DNA of 16,234 nt, from contig DNOQ01000238.1 of NCBI GenBank assembly GCA_003501665.1, positions 1-16,234 on the forward strand, in the 5' to 3' direction. Position 1 is the first letter of the stretch; every line of letters begins with the position of its first letter. Made by a program: the position numbers and the translations under genes. The notes under the pieces are model-generated. The model made no database searches. It was given only the letters and a program-made list of their open reading frames with translations, and was not told the origin of the DNA. Source of the DNA: Bacteroidales bacterium (GTDB taxonomy: Bacteria; Bacteroidota; Bacteroidia; Bacteroidales; VadinHA17). Of the stretch, positions 8,538 through 15,613 are shown one piece after another.

Positions 8538-9848
8538 TTACCTGGTGCCTGTCGTTACAACCCCCTGTTGCCCCCCTTCCGGTGGGGATGGCGGGTTGTT
8601 TATAATATTACCCTTCAATATCACCGTCTCAATCAGGTCGCTGCCATATGCATACGGCATAAATTCGTAAGACGGTATCTCTTTTGTAATGAACACATTA
8701 GCTGCTTTACCGCGGGCTATTGAACCATGTGTTTCCGATAATCCCATCGCGTAAGCCGAATTTATTGTAACCGCATTAATTGCTTCCTCAGGCATCATTT
8801 TAAGCCTGATACATCCCAGCGACATAACCAGCTTCATGTTGCCGGAGGGAGATGAGCCGGGATTATAATCAGAAGCCATGGCTACAGGCAATCCGGCATC
8901 AATCATTTTCCTCGCCGGAGGATCCGGCAATCCGAGAAAAAGGGCCGAACCGGGAAGGAAGGTAGGCATAGTCTCTGTACCGGCAAGGGCGTCAATCTCT
9001 TCATCACCGCTCCTCTCAAGATGATCGACCGATAAAGCTCCATATCTGACACCTGTCTGTACCCCTCCCGAAAATTCCAGTTCATTAGCATGAATTTTTG
9101 GTTTCAATCCATATTTTAAACCCGCAGCAAGAATCATTTCAGTTTCTTCGACGGTAAAGAATCCCTTATCACAAAATACATCAATGAAATCAGCCAGTTT
9201 CTCCGAAGTAACCACAGGGATCATCTCATTAATAATCAAATCGATATATTTCTGCCTGTTCAATCTGTACTCTTCAGGCACTGCATGGGCTCCAAGGAAT
9301 GTTGCTCGTACTTCAATCAATGAGGTTTCCCGTATTCGCTTAATTACCCTGAGCATCTTAAGTTCATCGGCAGTGGTAAGACCATATCCGCTTTTTATTT
9401 CAACGGCTCCTGTCCCCATGGCAATTATTTCATTTATCCGGACCATAGACTGCTGATAAAGATCATCTTCTGATGTTTCCCTAAGTTTTCTGGCCGAATT
9501 GAGTATCCCTCCTCCCCTTGCAGCAATTTCCTCGTATGACAAACCCCTTATTCTATCAGCAAATTCCTGTTCCCTGCTGCCTGCATAGACAAGGTGTGTA
9601 TGCGGGTCACAGAATGAAGGGAATACCATTTTCCCCGTAGCATCAATTACGTCGAAGTTGCTCTCGGAGATCTGATATGCTGCGGGGTATTCGTTCATCG
9701 GACCGTAATCGCTTATCTTATCATCCTGAATAAACAGGAATGCATCGGAAATTATGTTCAGTTTCGACATATCTTTCCCGCATATTTTCATCCTTGGCTG
9801 ATCCCCGGTCTGAATAAGGCACTTTATATTCTTTATAAGCAATCCCAT
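8538..9848 (-). CDS. hutI: Imidazolonepropionase
   Basis: A 436-residue amidohydrolase-superfamily enzyme that hydrolyses imidazolone-5-propionate to N-formimino-L-glutamate in histidine degradation. Metal and catalytic residues visible are the HTH pair H83/H85 in DPHTHLVYAG, H188 in LGAHAVP, H253 in KIHANELEFSGG, H276 in VDHLERSGDEE, and D327 in MASDYNPGSSP. The ATG at 9848 is the only sensible start, because an in-frame stop lies two codons upstream. The product of HutI is the substrate of the enzyme encoded next. The last 18-19 residues (PPSPPEGGQQGVVTTGTR) look foreign to the fold: they are translated from a GC-rich inverted repeat, so the ancestral protein probably ended near residue 417. 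No clear promoter was found; the 234-base divergent region upstream is dominated by repeats. hutH and hutU are absent from the window. Confidence 0.96.
   Translation of the reverse strand: MGLLIKNIKCLIQTGDQPRMKICGKDMSKLNIISDAFLFIQDDKISDYGPMNEYPAAYQISESNFDVIDATGKMVFPSFCDPHTHLVYAGSREQEFADRIRGLSYEEIAARGGGILNSARKLRETSEDDLYQQSMVRINEIIAMGTGAVEIKSGYGLTTADELKMLRVIKRIRETSLIEVRATFLGAHAVPEEYRLNRQKYIDLIINEMIPVVTSEKLADFIDVFCDKGFFTVEETEMILAAGLKYGLKPKIHANELEFSGGVQTGVRYGALSVDHLERSGDEEIDALAGTETMPTFLPGSALFLGLPDPPARKMIDAGLPVAMASDYNPGSSPSGNMKLVMSLGCIRLKMMPEEAINAVTINSAYAMGLSETHGSIARGKAANVFITKEIPSYEFMPYAYGSDLIETVILKGNIINNPPSPPEGGQQGVVTTGTR
8559..8597. repeat. GC-rich inverted repeat overlapping the 3' end of hutI
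   Basis: Outer arms AACCC (8559-8563) and GGGTT (8593-8597) enclose inner arms CCCC (8573-8576) and GGGG (8584-8587). The stretch is far more G/C-biased than its surroundings and encodes the proline-glycine tail of HutI. It looks like a small dispersed palindromic element of the kind often seen near gene ends in Bacteroidota. No T-tract follows it on the minus strand, so it is a poor terminator. Confidence 0.5.
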
Positions 9849-9872
9849 ATACGATTAATTGAACATTGAGGA

Positions 9873-9994
9873 TTCCAGGTTTCAGGTTCAAGGCTTTGCC
9901 AGCCAAATCCGCCAACTGGCGGAGAAGGCTGGTTCCAGGTTCAAAAATCAATCTGAAACATCGGGCATGAAACCTGGAACATGAAACCTTGAAC
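9873..9994. repeat. Composite intergenic repeat between divergent hutI and the Omp85-type gene
   Basis: Related short units recur in both orientations. CCAGGTTTCA at 9875-9884 is the exact complement of 9968-9977; GTTCAAGG at 9886-9893 of 9987-9994; GTTCCAGGTT at 9932-9941 of 9971-9980. On the right flank a 14-base unit is repeated directly, CATGAAACCTGGAA (9966-9979) and CATGAAACCTTGAA (9980-9993), with one difference. The left and right units can pair in mutually exclusive ways. With the central palindrome at 9899-9932 it fills about half of the 234-base gap; 9849-9872 and 9995-10024 hold nothing else I recognise. This looks like a non-coding miniature dispersed element. Confidence 0.65.
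9899..9932. repeat. Central palindrome of the intergenic repeat
   Basis: Outer arms CCAGCC (9899-9904) and GGCTGG (9927-9932) and inner arms TCCGCCA (9908-9914) and TGGCGGA (9917-9923) are separated by a symmetric three-base internal loop (AAA / GAA), with only AC at the tip. All thirteen arm pairs are Watson-Crick. Such a perfect GC-rich hairpin without an adjoining T-tract fits a REP-like element better than a terminator. Confidence 0.65.
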
Positions 9995-10024
9995 TTTTGT
10001 CCGAAGGTAGCAATTATTAAAAAA

Positions 10025-10057
10025 ATTGATAATGATTTCAGGTTTTCTTTATCTTTA
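10025..10057 (+). promoter_or_regulatory. Predicted Bacteroidota promoter for the Omp85-type gene
   Basis: ATTG at 10025-10028 (three of four bases of the -33 TTTG) is followed after 21 bases by TATCTTTA at 10050-10057 (TAnnTTTG with only the last base off). Transcription would start near 10064, giving a leader of roughly 20 bases to the ATG at 10083. Confidence 0.45.
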
Positions 10058-10082
10058 GCGACGCGAACTAAAACCATGCTCT

Positions 10083-11423
10083 ATGAAGAAAACTCTTTTG
10101 ACTCTGATGATTGCATCTGTTGCATTTTCATCCTTTGCCCAGGAAAACAAAACTAAAACCGGGTGGAAATTCGGAGGTGCATTACCTGCTGTTACTTATG
10201 ACTCCAACCTGGGATTCCAGTACGGAGCCCTGGTTGATTTTTTTAACTACGGTGATCCCGGCGTTTTTCCAAAATTTCTCGATCATACATATACCGAGAT
10301 CTCCCGTTTCACAAAAGGAAGCGGTATCTACAGGATGATGTTTGAATCCTTTCACCTGATACCCGGTGTTCATTTAACAAGCGATCTAAGTTATTTACCG
10401 GACCAGGCATATCACTTTTACGGATTTAACGGATATGAAAGTATTTTCAACAAAGACTGGATGGATGATGAATCATCAGATTACAGGACAATGATGTTTT
10501 ACCGTTTTAAGAGGAACCAGTTCAGGTTCAAGAATGATTTCGAGGGTAAATTATCAGGTGAACATATAATGTGGAATGCCGGTTTTGCTTTCCAGAATTT
10601 CATGAACAGTTCGGTTGACATCGACAAGCTTAATAAAGGTAAAGATGAAACATTACCATCCGTAACAGAAGAACCCGGACTTTATGAACGTTATCAGGCC
10701 TTGGGGCTGATTTCGGAAAATGAGGCCGACGGTGGGTGGGTAAATACCATTAAGGCAGGTCTCTCATGGGACAGTCGCGATAACAGGCCAAATCCGATGA
10801 AAGGACTCTGGACCGAAATCGGTATCGAGGTCTCACCAAAGTTCCTGGGCAACGACTGGGGATTTACAAGATTATATATAACACATCGCCAGTATTTTAC
10901 ATTAATTCAGAATGATCTCTCATTTGTTTACCGGCTGGGCTACCAGAGCTCACTTTCAGGAGAAGTGCCATTCTTTTATCAGTCACAGGTGATCACTTCG
11001 ATGCTTACCGGAACTACAAATGAGGGTCTTGGGGGTTCGAACTCCCTCAGGGGTGTTCTCAAGAACAGGGTCATTGGCGATGGCTTTATCTATGGGAATT
11101 TTGAACTTCGCTGGAAACCAATATATTTCAGGCTCTTTAAACAGGATTGTTACCTTGGATTTAATGCATTCTACGATTTAGGCCGAGTGACCAAAATGAT
11201 CGAAATGCCTTCAAATCTGCAAACCACCTTCAACAGTATATATCCGGGAGAGAATTATTCCGATTATTTCAACATGGGAGAAGAAAAGTTTCATCAGTGT
11301 GCAGGAATAAGTATTATGCCTGTTATGAATCAGAACTTTGTAATTGCAGTGGACATTGGCAAGTCATTTAACAAGCAGGATGGCAATATAGGATTTTCGA
11401 TCGGATTGAATTATTTGTTCTAG
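10083..11423 (+). CDS. Omp85-superfamily (bacterial surface antigen) outer-membrane barrel without POTRA domains
   Basis: A 446-residue protein with a signal peptide (residues 1-19, SVAFSSFA before Q20) and alternating beta-strand character up to a terminal phenylalanine (IGFSIGLNYLF). Two features mark the Omp85/BamA barrel: GLSWDSRDNRPNPMKGLWTE at about 226-245, typical of the surface-antigen domain, and GGSNSLRG at 317-324, corresponding to the conserved (V/L)RG(F/Y) loop-6 motif. Mature sequence begins almost directly in the barrel, so no POTRA domain is present; it is therefore not BamA itself. Short POTRA-less relatives are common in Bacteroidota and their cargo is mostly unknown. It is transcribed alone, divergent from hutI and convergent with recN, with 24 bases between the stops and no visible terminator. 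A start at 10083 places ATG AAG AAA before the signal peptide; an ATG at 10076 is out of frame. Confidence 0.85.
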   Translation: MKKTLLTLMIASVAFSSFAQENKTKTGWKFGGALPAVTYDSNLGFQYGALVDFFNYGDPGVFPKFLDHTYTEISRFTKGSGIYRMMFESFHLIPGVHLTSDLSYLPDQAYHFYGFNGYESIFNKDWMDDESSDYRTMMFYRFKRNQFRFKNDFEGKLSGEHIMWNAGFAFQNFMNSSVDIDKLNKGKDETLPSVTEEPGLYERYQALGLISENEADGGWVNTIKAGLSWDSRDNRPNPMKGLWTEIGIEVSPKFLGNDWGFTRLYITHRQYFTLIQNDLSFVYRLGYQSSLSGEVPFFYQSQVITSMLTGTTNEGLGGSNSLRGVLKNRVIGDGFIYGNFELRWKPIYFRLFKQDCYLGFNAFYDLGRVTKMIEMPSNLQTTFNSIYPGENYSDYFNMGEEKFHQCAGISIMPVMNQNFVIAVDIGKSFNKQDGNIGFSIGLNYLF

Positions 11424-11447
11424 TACTAAGTGGACTCAACTATGATG

Positions 11448-13112
11448 TCAGTTCTTTGCTGCTTCCAGCAATTCCTTTGCATTTTTCAAAGCTGCTGTTG
11501 TCACTTCACTTCCGCTCAGTAACCTTGCAACCTCCAATATCCGTTCATCCTCAGTTAACAATTTAATCCTGGTAATTGTTGAATCGCCGGTGTCGTCTTT
11601 AAAAACATGAAAATGTTTTGAACCGCGGGATGCTACCTGTGGAAGATGTGTAATATTGATTACCTGCATATATTTGCCCATCCGGGCCAATATCTGGCCA
11701 ACCTTATCAGCAACCTCACCGGACACACCTGCATCTATTTCATCGAAGATGATCGTGGGCAGCTTTATATTTTTTGTAAGAAGTGATTTCAGGCTCAGCA
11801 TTACCCTGGAAAGCTCTCCTCCGGAAGCAGTTTTTGACAGGTTTTCGGGCGCAATCTGCTTGTTTGCGGAAAAAAGAAAATCGGCATGATCGGTGCCGGA
11901 CTGACCGAATTCCCTGAGTTCCGAAAAGGATATTCTGAATCTCGCATTCGGCATACCAAGCTGATTAAGCATTCCGGTTATATTCTTTTCAGCATCTTTG
12001 AGAATACTTTTTCTCATATCCGAAATTTCTCCGGCCAGTTTTGTCAATATTCCTGTCTCTTCCTTAAGAAGCAATTCCAGCTCCGTTATCCTCTCATCGC
12101 CGGTTTCAATTGATTTTACCAGTTCTCTTATCTCTTCCCTTTTGATAATCAGTTCACTCAGATCTTTTACCCTGTGCTTTTGAATTAAGGAATATATTAT
12201 ATCCAATCTGTCGTTTACCTGTGCCAGGCGTTGTGGATCGGCATTAATTGATGATGACAACTTTTCGATCTCTGAGGCCAGGTCATTGAGTTCAATATAT
12301 GATGATTCAGTTCTGAAGAGTAATTCCTCACCCCCTGAAAGAAATCCTTTTATTTTGTTGAGCAGGGTTCTGGCTTCATTGAGATACGTGAGTATCGATC
12401 CGGTGTCGGATGAAAATAGTTCCGAGGCGCCTGCCAGCGCGAGCTTTATCTCTTCGGCATGAGTAAGCAGTTCCTGTTCCTTTTCCAGATCTTCCTGTTC
12501 GCCTTCAGTTAGTTTTGCTGATTCAATCTGGTTGAGCTGGAAGCGATAATATTCAAGATCAGCTTTGTTCTTATCAGCCTTCTCTTTCGCTTCATCGTAT
12601 TCCCCTTTCAGTGTGCGGTAATTCTTAAATCTGTCCCTGTACTCACCCAGCAGTTTTGATGTACCTGCAAAAGAATCTATAACATTCAGCTGAAATGAAT
12701 TGTAATTGAGCATAAGGGTCTGGTGCTGTGAATGTATATCAATAAGATGTTCACCCAGTTCCCTGAGAAGATTAATGGTTACGGGGGTATCATTTATAAA
12801 TGCCCTTGATTTCCCGGCAGGATTGATCTCCCTTCGAAGAATTGTGACGGGGTCATAATCGAGTTCATTATCCGAAAAGAATTCTGTAAGGTCGTACTCC
12901 TCAATCCTGAAAGTACCTTCAACAATGCATTTTTCGTTCTTTTCGAGAAGCACTGATGTATCTGCCCGTGTTCCCAGGATAAGGGATAATGCTCCAAGAA
13001 GAATTGTCTTACCGGCTCCCGTTTCACCTGTGATGATTGTAAGTCCGTTTTCGAAATCAACGTCCAGATCCCTGATAAGTGCATAGTTTTGAACAGAGAG
13101 CTTTGAGAGCAT
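11448..13112 (-). CDS. recN: DNA repair protein RecN
   Basis: A 554-residue SMC-like ATPase. The N-terminal MLSKLSVQNYALIRDLDVDF and Walker A GETGAGKT (29-36) are diagnostic of RecN. A long charged coiled-coil region runs from about residue 150 to 390 (EYDEAKEKADKNKADLEYY and similar). The C-terminal half carries the ABC signature SGGELSR (430-436), Walker B TIIFDEIDAGVSG (from 453) and the switch histidine in NITHLPQVASRG (H489). RecN acts in the cytoplasm on DNA double-strand breaks, tethering DNA and preparing recombination. It is the last gene of the five-gene unit, starting 13 bases after the DUF4835 stop. Length is normal. Confidence 0.97.
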   Translation of the reverse strand: MLSKLSVQNYALIRDLDVDFENGLTIITGETGAGKTILLGALSLILGTRADTSVLLEKNEKCIVEGTFRIEEYDLTEFFSDNELDYDPVTILRREINPAGKSRAFINDTPVTINLLRELGEHLIDIHSQHQTLMLNYNSFQLNVIDSFAGTSKLLGEYRDRFKNYRTLKGEYDEAKEKADKNKADLEYYRFQLNQIESAKLTEGEQEDLEKEQELLTHAEEIKLALAGASELFSSDTGSILTYLNEARTLLNKIKGFLSGGEELLFRTESSYIELNDLASEIEKLSSSINADPQRLAQVNDRLDIIYSLIQKHRVKDLSELIIKREEIRELVKSIETGDERITELELLLKEETGILTKLAGEISDMRKSILKDAEKNITGMLNQLGMPNARFRISFSELREFGQSGTDHADFLFSANKQIAPENLSKTASGGELSRVMLSLKSLLTKNIKLPTIIFDEIDAGVSGEVADKVGQILARMGKYMQVINITHLPQVASRGSKHFHVFKDDTGDSTITRIKLLTEDERILEVARLLSGSEVTTAALKNAKELLEAAKN

Positions 13113-13125
13113 AGCCGGTAATTAA

Positions 13126-14052
13126 TTAATTTGATGCTGTTATCCTTTGATATTTTGATTTGTTGGCAGGATCTATTTCATTGAGGATCTGCACAACCCG
13201 GCTTTTCTCTTCCGGAAATGACTCTGAAAAGATATTAACCAGCTCTTCGCTTTTCGCATCAACTATCACCTGAACCAGGTACATGAACGGATCCGGCTTA
13301 CTCCTGTAAACCTCCTGTATAAGTCTGAGGCTTTCAACTATACTGACCCGTGCTTCCGAGGTACGGGATTCAAGCCTGTCGAGGCCATTTATATTGTATT
13401 CATAAAGGAATCTTCTTATACCGTCATACTGATTATCAAGAATATTTTTTACAAGCCAGTATCTGTTGCGGTTACGTGAACCGTCATAGGGTTTCCATCC
13501 AGATTCGGGAGCATTCTGCGCATTATTTACGATCTTCTCCGCAACACGGAAAAAATCGGTCCCTCCTTTGGGAGAAAATGAATCATAATCAAAACCGAGG
13601 ATGATATAAGCATAATAAGCCAGTACAGAAACAAGACTTGATCTGTGGGTATTAGGATCAAATTCAAGAGGCTGAAACTCCACATACCTGAATCTGAAAT
13701 TATTATCAATGAAGTTAAGCATTGTGGAATTATAAGTGGTATTATAAACCGGCCGTCTTAACTGTACCTGAATGGTTCCGTTAAATTCGTCGGCCGAGAT
13801 CTGATCATTAATGGTGATCAGAATATTGCAGTCGATGCGTTCTGCATAACTGTATACATGATTCGTCCAGACAGTGTTATTCATGAATTCATAAATATCA
13901 CGCTGCATATTCTCAAATACCTGGCGGTTTGACCCCTGTATTTTCTGCGCGGAGACCTGGACATTGCAGTTCAGCTCCTGCGAATAAATCATCCCTGTTG
14001 AAATCGCAAGGATGAAAACCATAATATATATTACAGACCTTAATAATTTCAT
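13126..14052 (-). CDS. porD: DUF4835-family exported protein, PorD-like (type IX secretion associated)
   Basis: A 308-residue protein with a signal peptide (residues 1-24, MIYS before QELNC). Recognisable family stretches are ELNCNVQVSAQKIQGSNRQVF, NTVWTNHVYSYAERIDCNI, RPVYNTTYNSTMLNFIDNNF, VSVLAYYAYIILGFDYDSFS and GGTDFFRVAEKIVNNAQN, split here only for length. This family sits between coaBC and recN throughout Bacteroidota. From memory, it is now called PorD and has been found with the type IX secretion translocon; I cannot verify that here. Mature protein should be periplasmic. It begins 2 bases after the coaB stop and ends 13 bases before recN, so it is translated from the same mRNA. I am confident of the family; the role is established knowledge recalled, not seen in the sequence. 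Confidence 0.85.
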   Translation of the reverse strand: MKLLRSVIYIMVFILAISTGMIYSQELNCNVQVSAQKIQGSNRQVFENMQRDIYEFMNNTVWTNHVYSYAERIDCNILITINDQISADEFNGTIQVQLRRPVYNTTYNSTMLNFIDNNFRFRYVEFQPLEFDPNTHRSSLVSVLAYYAYIILGFDYDSFSPKGGTDFFRVAEKIVNNAQNAPESGWKPYDGSRNRNRYWLVKNILDNQYDGIRRFLYEYNINGLDRLESRTSEARVSIVESLRLIQEVYRSKPDPFMYLVQVIVDAKSEELVNIFSESFPEEKSRVVQILNEIDPANKSKYQRITASN

Positions 14053-14054
14053 GA

Positions 14055-14612
14055 TTATCTGATCATTGTACCAATTTTATCAAGAATATCAAACGCCGCT
14101 TCCCTTTTTGTTTTCAACTCAAATTTATCAATATTATTGTACTTGTCAATAATAGTGATACGATTCGTATCATAACCGAAACCTGCTCCCTTTTCCTTTA
14201 AAGAATTCAGTACAATAAGATCCAGATTTTTGCTGTTCAGTTTTTTTACGGCATTCTCAATTCCATTATCCGTTTCAAGGGCAAATCCTGCCAGTATCTG
14301 GTTCTTCTTTTTGATCTTTCCGAGCGTCACGGCTATGTCGGTTGCAGGTTTTAGTTCCAGTATCAATCCACCTGTACTTTTGCTTATTTTGGTTTTCTTA
14401 ACGGTAACAGGTGTAAAATCCGCAACTGCAGCAGAAAGTATTGCTATATCACACTCAGGGAATCTTGAGATACATTCCTTTGCCATCGATGCGGCTGTGG
14501 TAACATGCAAAACATTAACGGCGCTGTTATGAGGTAAAATTTCAGAAGGACCCAGAACAAGGGTGACCTCAGCGCCGTATTCAGCTGCTCCGTCAGCAAG
14601 TGCAACACCCAT
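14055..14612 (-). CDS. coaB: Phosphopantothenate-cysteine ligase part of CoaBC (frame-split, true 5' end lies upstream)
   Basis: This frame encodes the CoaB half of CoaBC, which joins cysteine to 4'-phosphopantothenate. Visible motifs are GVALADGAAEYGAEVTLV, ILSAAVADFTPVTVKK with the KISK lysines, and LAGFALETDN. The ATG at 14612 is only the first methionine; it sits inside the nucleotide-binding motif SSGRMG. Upstream the same frame stays open through codons for ILINAGPTREPVDPVRFLSN (14687-14628), the conserved CoaB N-terminus, and no ATG, GTG or TTG occurs there. The functional product therefore needs to be made as a fusion with the coaC frame. A -1 shift in the A-rich stretch at 14687-14722 joins them. 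It ends 2 bases before the DUF4835 start. Alternatively the split is an indel error or a real inactivating mutation. Confidence 0.88.
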   Translation of the reverse strand: MGVALADGAAEYGAEVTLVLGPSEILPHNSAVNVLHVTTAASMAKECISRFPECDIAILSAAVADFTPVTVKKTKISKSTGGLILELKPATDIAVTLGKIKKKNQILAGFALETDNGIENAVKKLNSKNLDLIVLNSLKEKGAGFGYDTNRITIIDKYNNIDKFELKTKREAAFDILDKIGTMIR

Positions 14613-14647
14613 TCTGCCGGAAGAAAAATTACTTAGAAACCTTACAG

Positions 14648-14722
14648 GATCAACAGGTTCCCGGGTAGGTCCGGCATTGATCAGTATTTTTTTCCCGCAG
14701 AGCGGCTTACTGTTTTTTTTTT
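14648..14722 (-). other. Candidate -1 frameshift / slippage region joining coaC to coaB
   Basis: On the minus strand an A10 run (14722-14713) is followed 19 bases later by an A7 run (14693-14687). Both contain A AAA AAA in the register needed for tandem -1 slippage in the coaC frame. The second is GGA AAA AAA followed by TAC and the TGA stop at 14683-14681. Four bases after it begins an inverted repeat, GATCAA (14682-14677) with TTGATC (14653-14648), enclosing a CCGG/CCGG pair (14674-14671, 14664-14661). A shift at the A7 run gives KKILINAGPT and a 402-residue CoaBC. Confidence 0.5.
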
Positions 14723-15262
14723 CGCGAAGAAGTTCCTGATCGCTTCTGTTATATCCTCCGGTTCTGCCATTCTTCCTTTGCCTGTAAGTCCGCTTGCCAG
14801 TTCACCGCTGGCAGGTTCAAGAATGATATTTCCGAAAGCTTTAAGAGTTTCAATATTTATGGTTGTTGAAGAATGTTTAAGCATATTCTCATCCATGGAG
14901 GGTGCAATTAAAACCGGACAACGGGCTGACAAATATGTTGTAAGGAGAAGGTTATCTGCAATACCCCCGGCCATTTTTGCAATTGTATTGGCTGTAGCAG
15001 GTGCAATCAGAAAAAGATCGGCCCATAAGCCCAGATCAATGTGGCTGTTCCATCTACCTGTTTCAACGTCATGAGAGTTTACCAGAACAGGATTCCCGGA
15101 TAATGTTGCAAAGGTGAGGGGTGTTATGAAATCTTTTGCACGTTCAGTCATTATTACCCTGACCTCTGCGCCCTCCTTAACAAGCAACCGGATGATAGTT
15201 GCAGTCTTGTATGCCGCAATACCTCCGGTCACACCAATGAGTATTTTTCTGCCTTTAAGCAT
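14681..15262 (-). CDS. coaC: Phosphopantothenoylcysteine decarboxylase part of CoaBC
   Basis: This frame encodes 193 residues, the FMN-dependent CoaC half of CoaBC, which decarboxylates 4'-phosphopantothenoylcysteine to 4'-phosphopantetheine. FMN-binding VTGGIAAYK is at 11-19; the catalytic histidine is H74 in WNSHIDL; FLIAPATANTIAKMAGGIAD covers 84-103; the substrate clamp is PSMDENM at 121-127, with Asp where enterobacterial Dfp has Asn. At the Cys158 region of E. coli Dfp, this protein reads GELASGLTGKGRM; by hand alignment a serine stands there, which I recall as usual in the phylum. The frame ends at TGA (14683-14681) after the A-rich linker, exactly where other CoaBC proteins continue into CoaB. 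It starts 14 bases after the rpoZ stop. Confidence 0.93.
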   Translation of the reverse strand: MLKGRKILIGVTGGIAAYKTATIIRLLVKEGAEVRVIMTERAKDFITPLTFATLSGNPVLVNSHDVETGRWNSHIDLGLWADLFLIAPATANTIAKMAGGIADNLLLTTYLSARCPVLIAPSMDENMLKHSSTTINIETLKAFGNIILEPASGELASGLTGKGRMAEPEDITEAIRNFFAKKKTVSRSAGKKY

Positions 15263-15276
15263 TTTAAGGCATGATT

Positions 15277-15609
15277 TTATTTTTGCCTGGAAGGCTTCTC
15301 GGGATTCCTGAAGAATATCTTTCCTTCTTCAAGTTCCTGTAAAGCAATTAAAGTAGGTTTAGGAAGCCGCTCATAGAACTTCGAAATTTCGATCTGTTCG
15401 CGGTTTTCAAAAACCTCTTCAAGATTATCGCTGTATGATGCGAATTCTTCCAGCTTTTTATTGAGTTCCTGCTTCATTTCAACGGCAATCTGGTTTGCTC
15501 TCCGCGACACAACAATCACTGTTTCATATATATTACCTGTTTCCTGTGTTAAATTATCAAGGTTACGGGTAACAGTGGTGGACGGAGCTGGTGATTTTCT
15601 GTAATCCAT
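15277..15609 (-). CDS. rpoZ: RNA polymerase omega-like subunit (Rpb6 family)
   Basis: A 110-residue cytoplasmic protein. The stretch TQETGNIYETVIVVSRRANQ and the following IAVEMKQELNKKLEEF match the Rpb6/omega fold, in which the ETVIVVSRRANQIA helix binds the beta-prime subunit. In Bacteroidota this small gene lies between bamD and coaBC, as it does here, with 4 bases to bamD and 14 to coaC. Omega helps RNA polymerase assembly and stability. The longer C-terminal tail (ERLPKPTLIALQELEEGKIF) is ordinary for the family in this phylum as far as I recall. Confidence 0.88.
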   Translation of the reverse strand: MDYRKSPAPSTTVTRNLDNLTQETGNIYETVIVVSRRANQIAVEMKQELNKKLEEFASYSDNLEEVFENREQIEISKFYERLPKPTLIALQELEEGKIFFRNPEKPSRQK

Positions 15610-15613
15610 ATAT

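Noticed and set aside
8559..8597. GC-rich hairpin considered as the hutI terminator
   Set aside because: It lies inside the hutI frame, no T-tract follows, and ftcD begins only about 20 bases after the hutI stop.
9966..9993. Two 14-base direct repeats considered as a CRISPR remnant
   Set aside because: The units are too short, adjoin without spacers, and have inverted partners nearby, which fits a dispersed repeat.
9721..10077. Open frame of 118 codons on the minus strand across the hutI start
   Set aside because: It overlaps hutI in another frame and reads through the intergenic repeat; composition looks non-coding.
11424..11447. Short convergent gap between the Omp85-type gene and recN searched for a terminator
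   Set aside because: No hairpin with a T-tract is visible in the 24 bases or in the adjoining gene ends.
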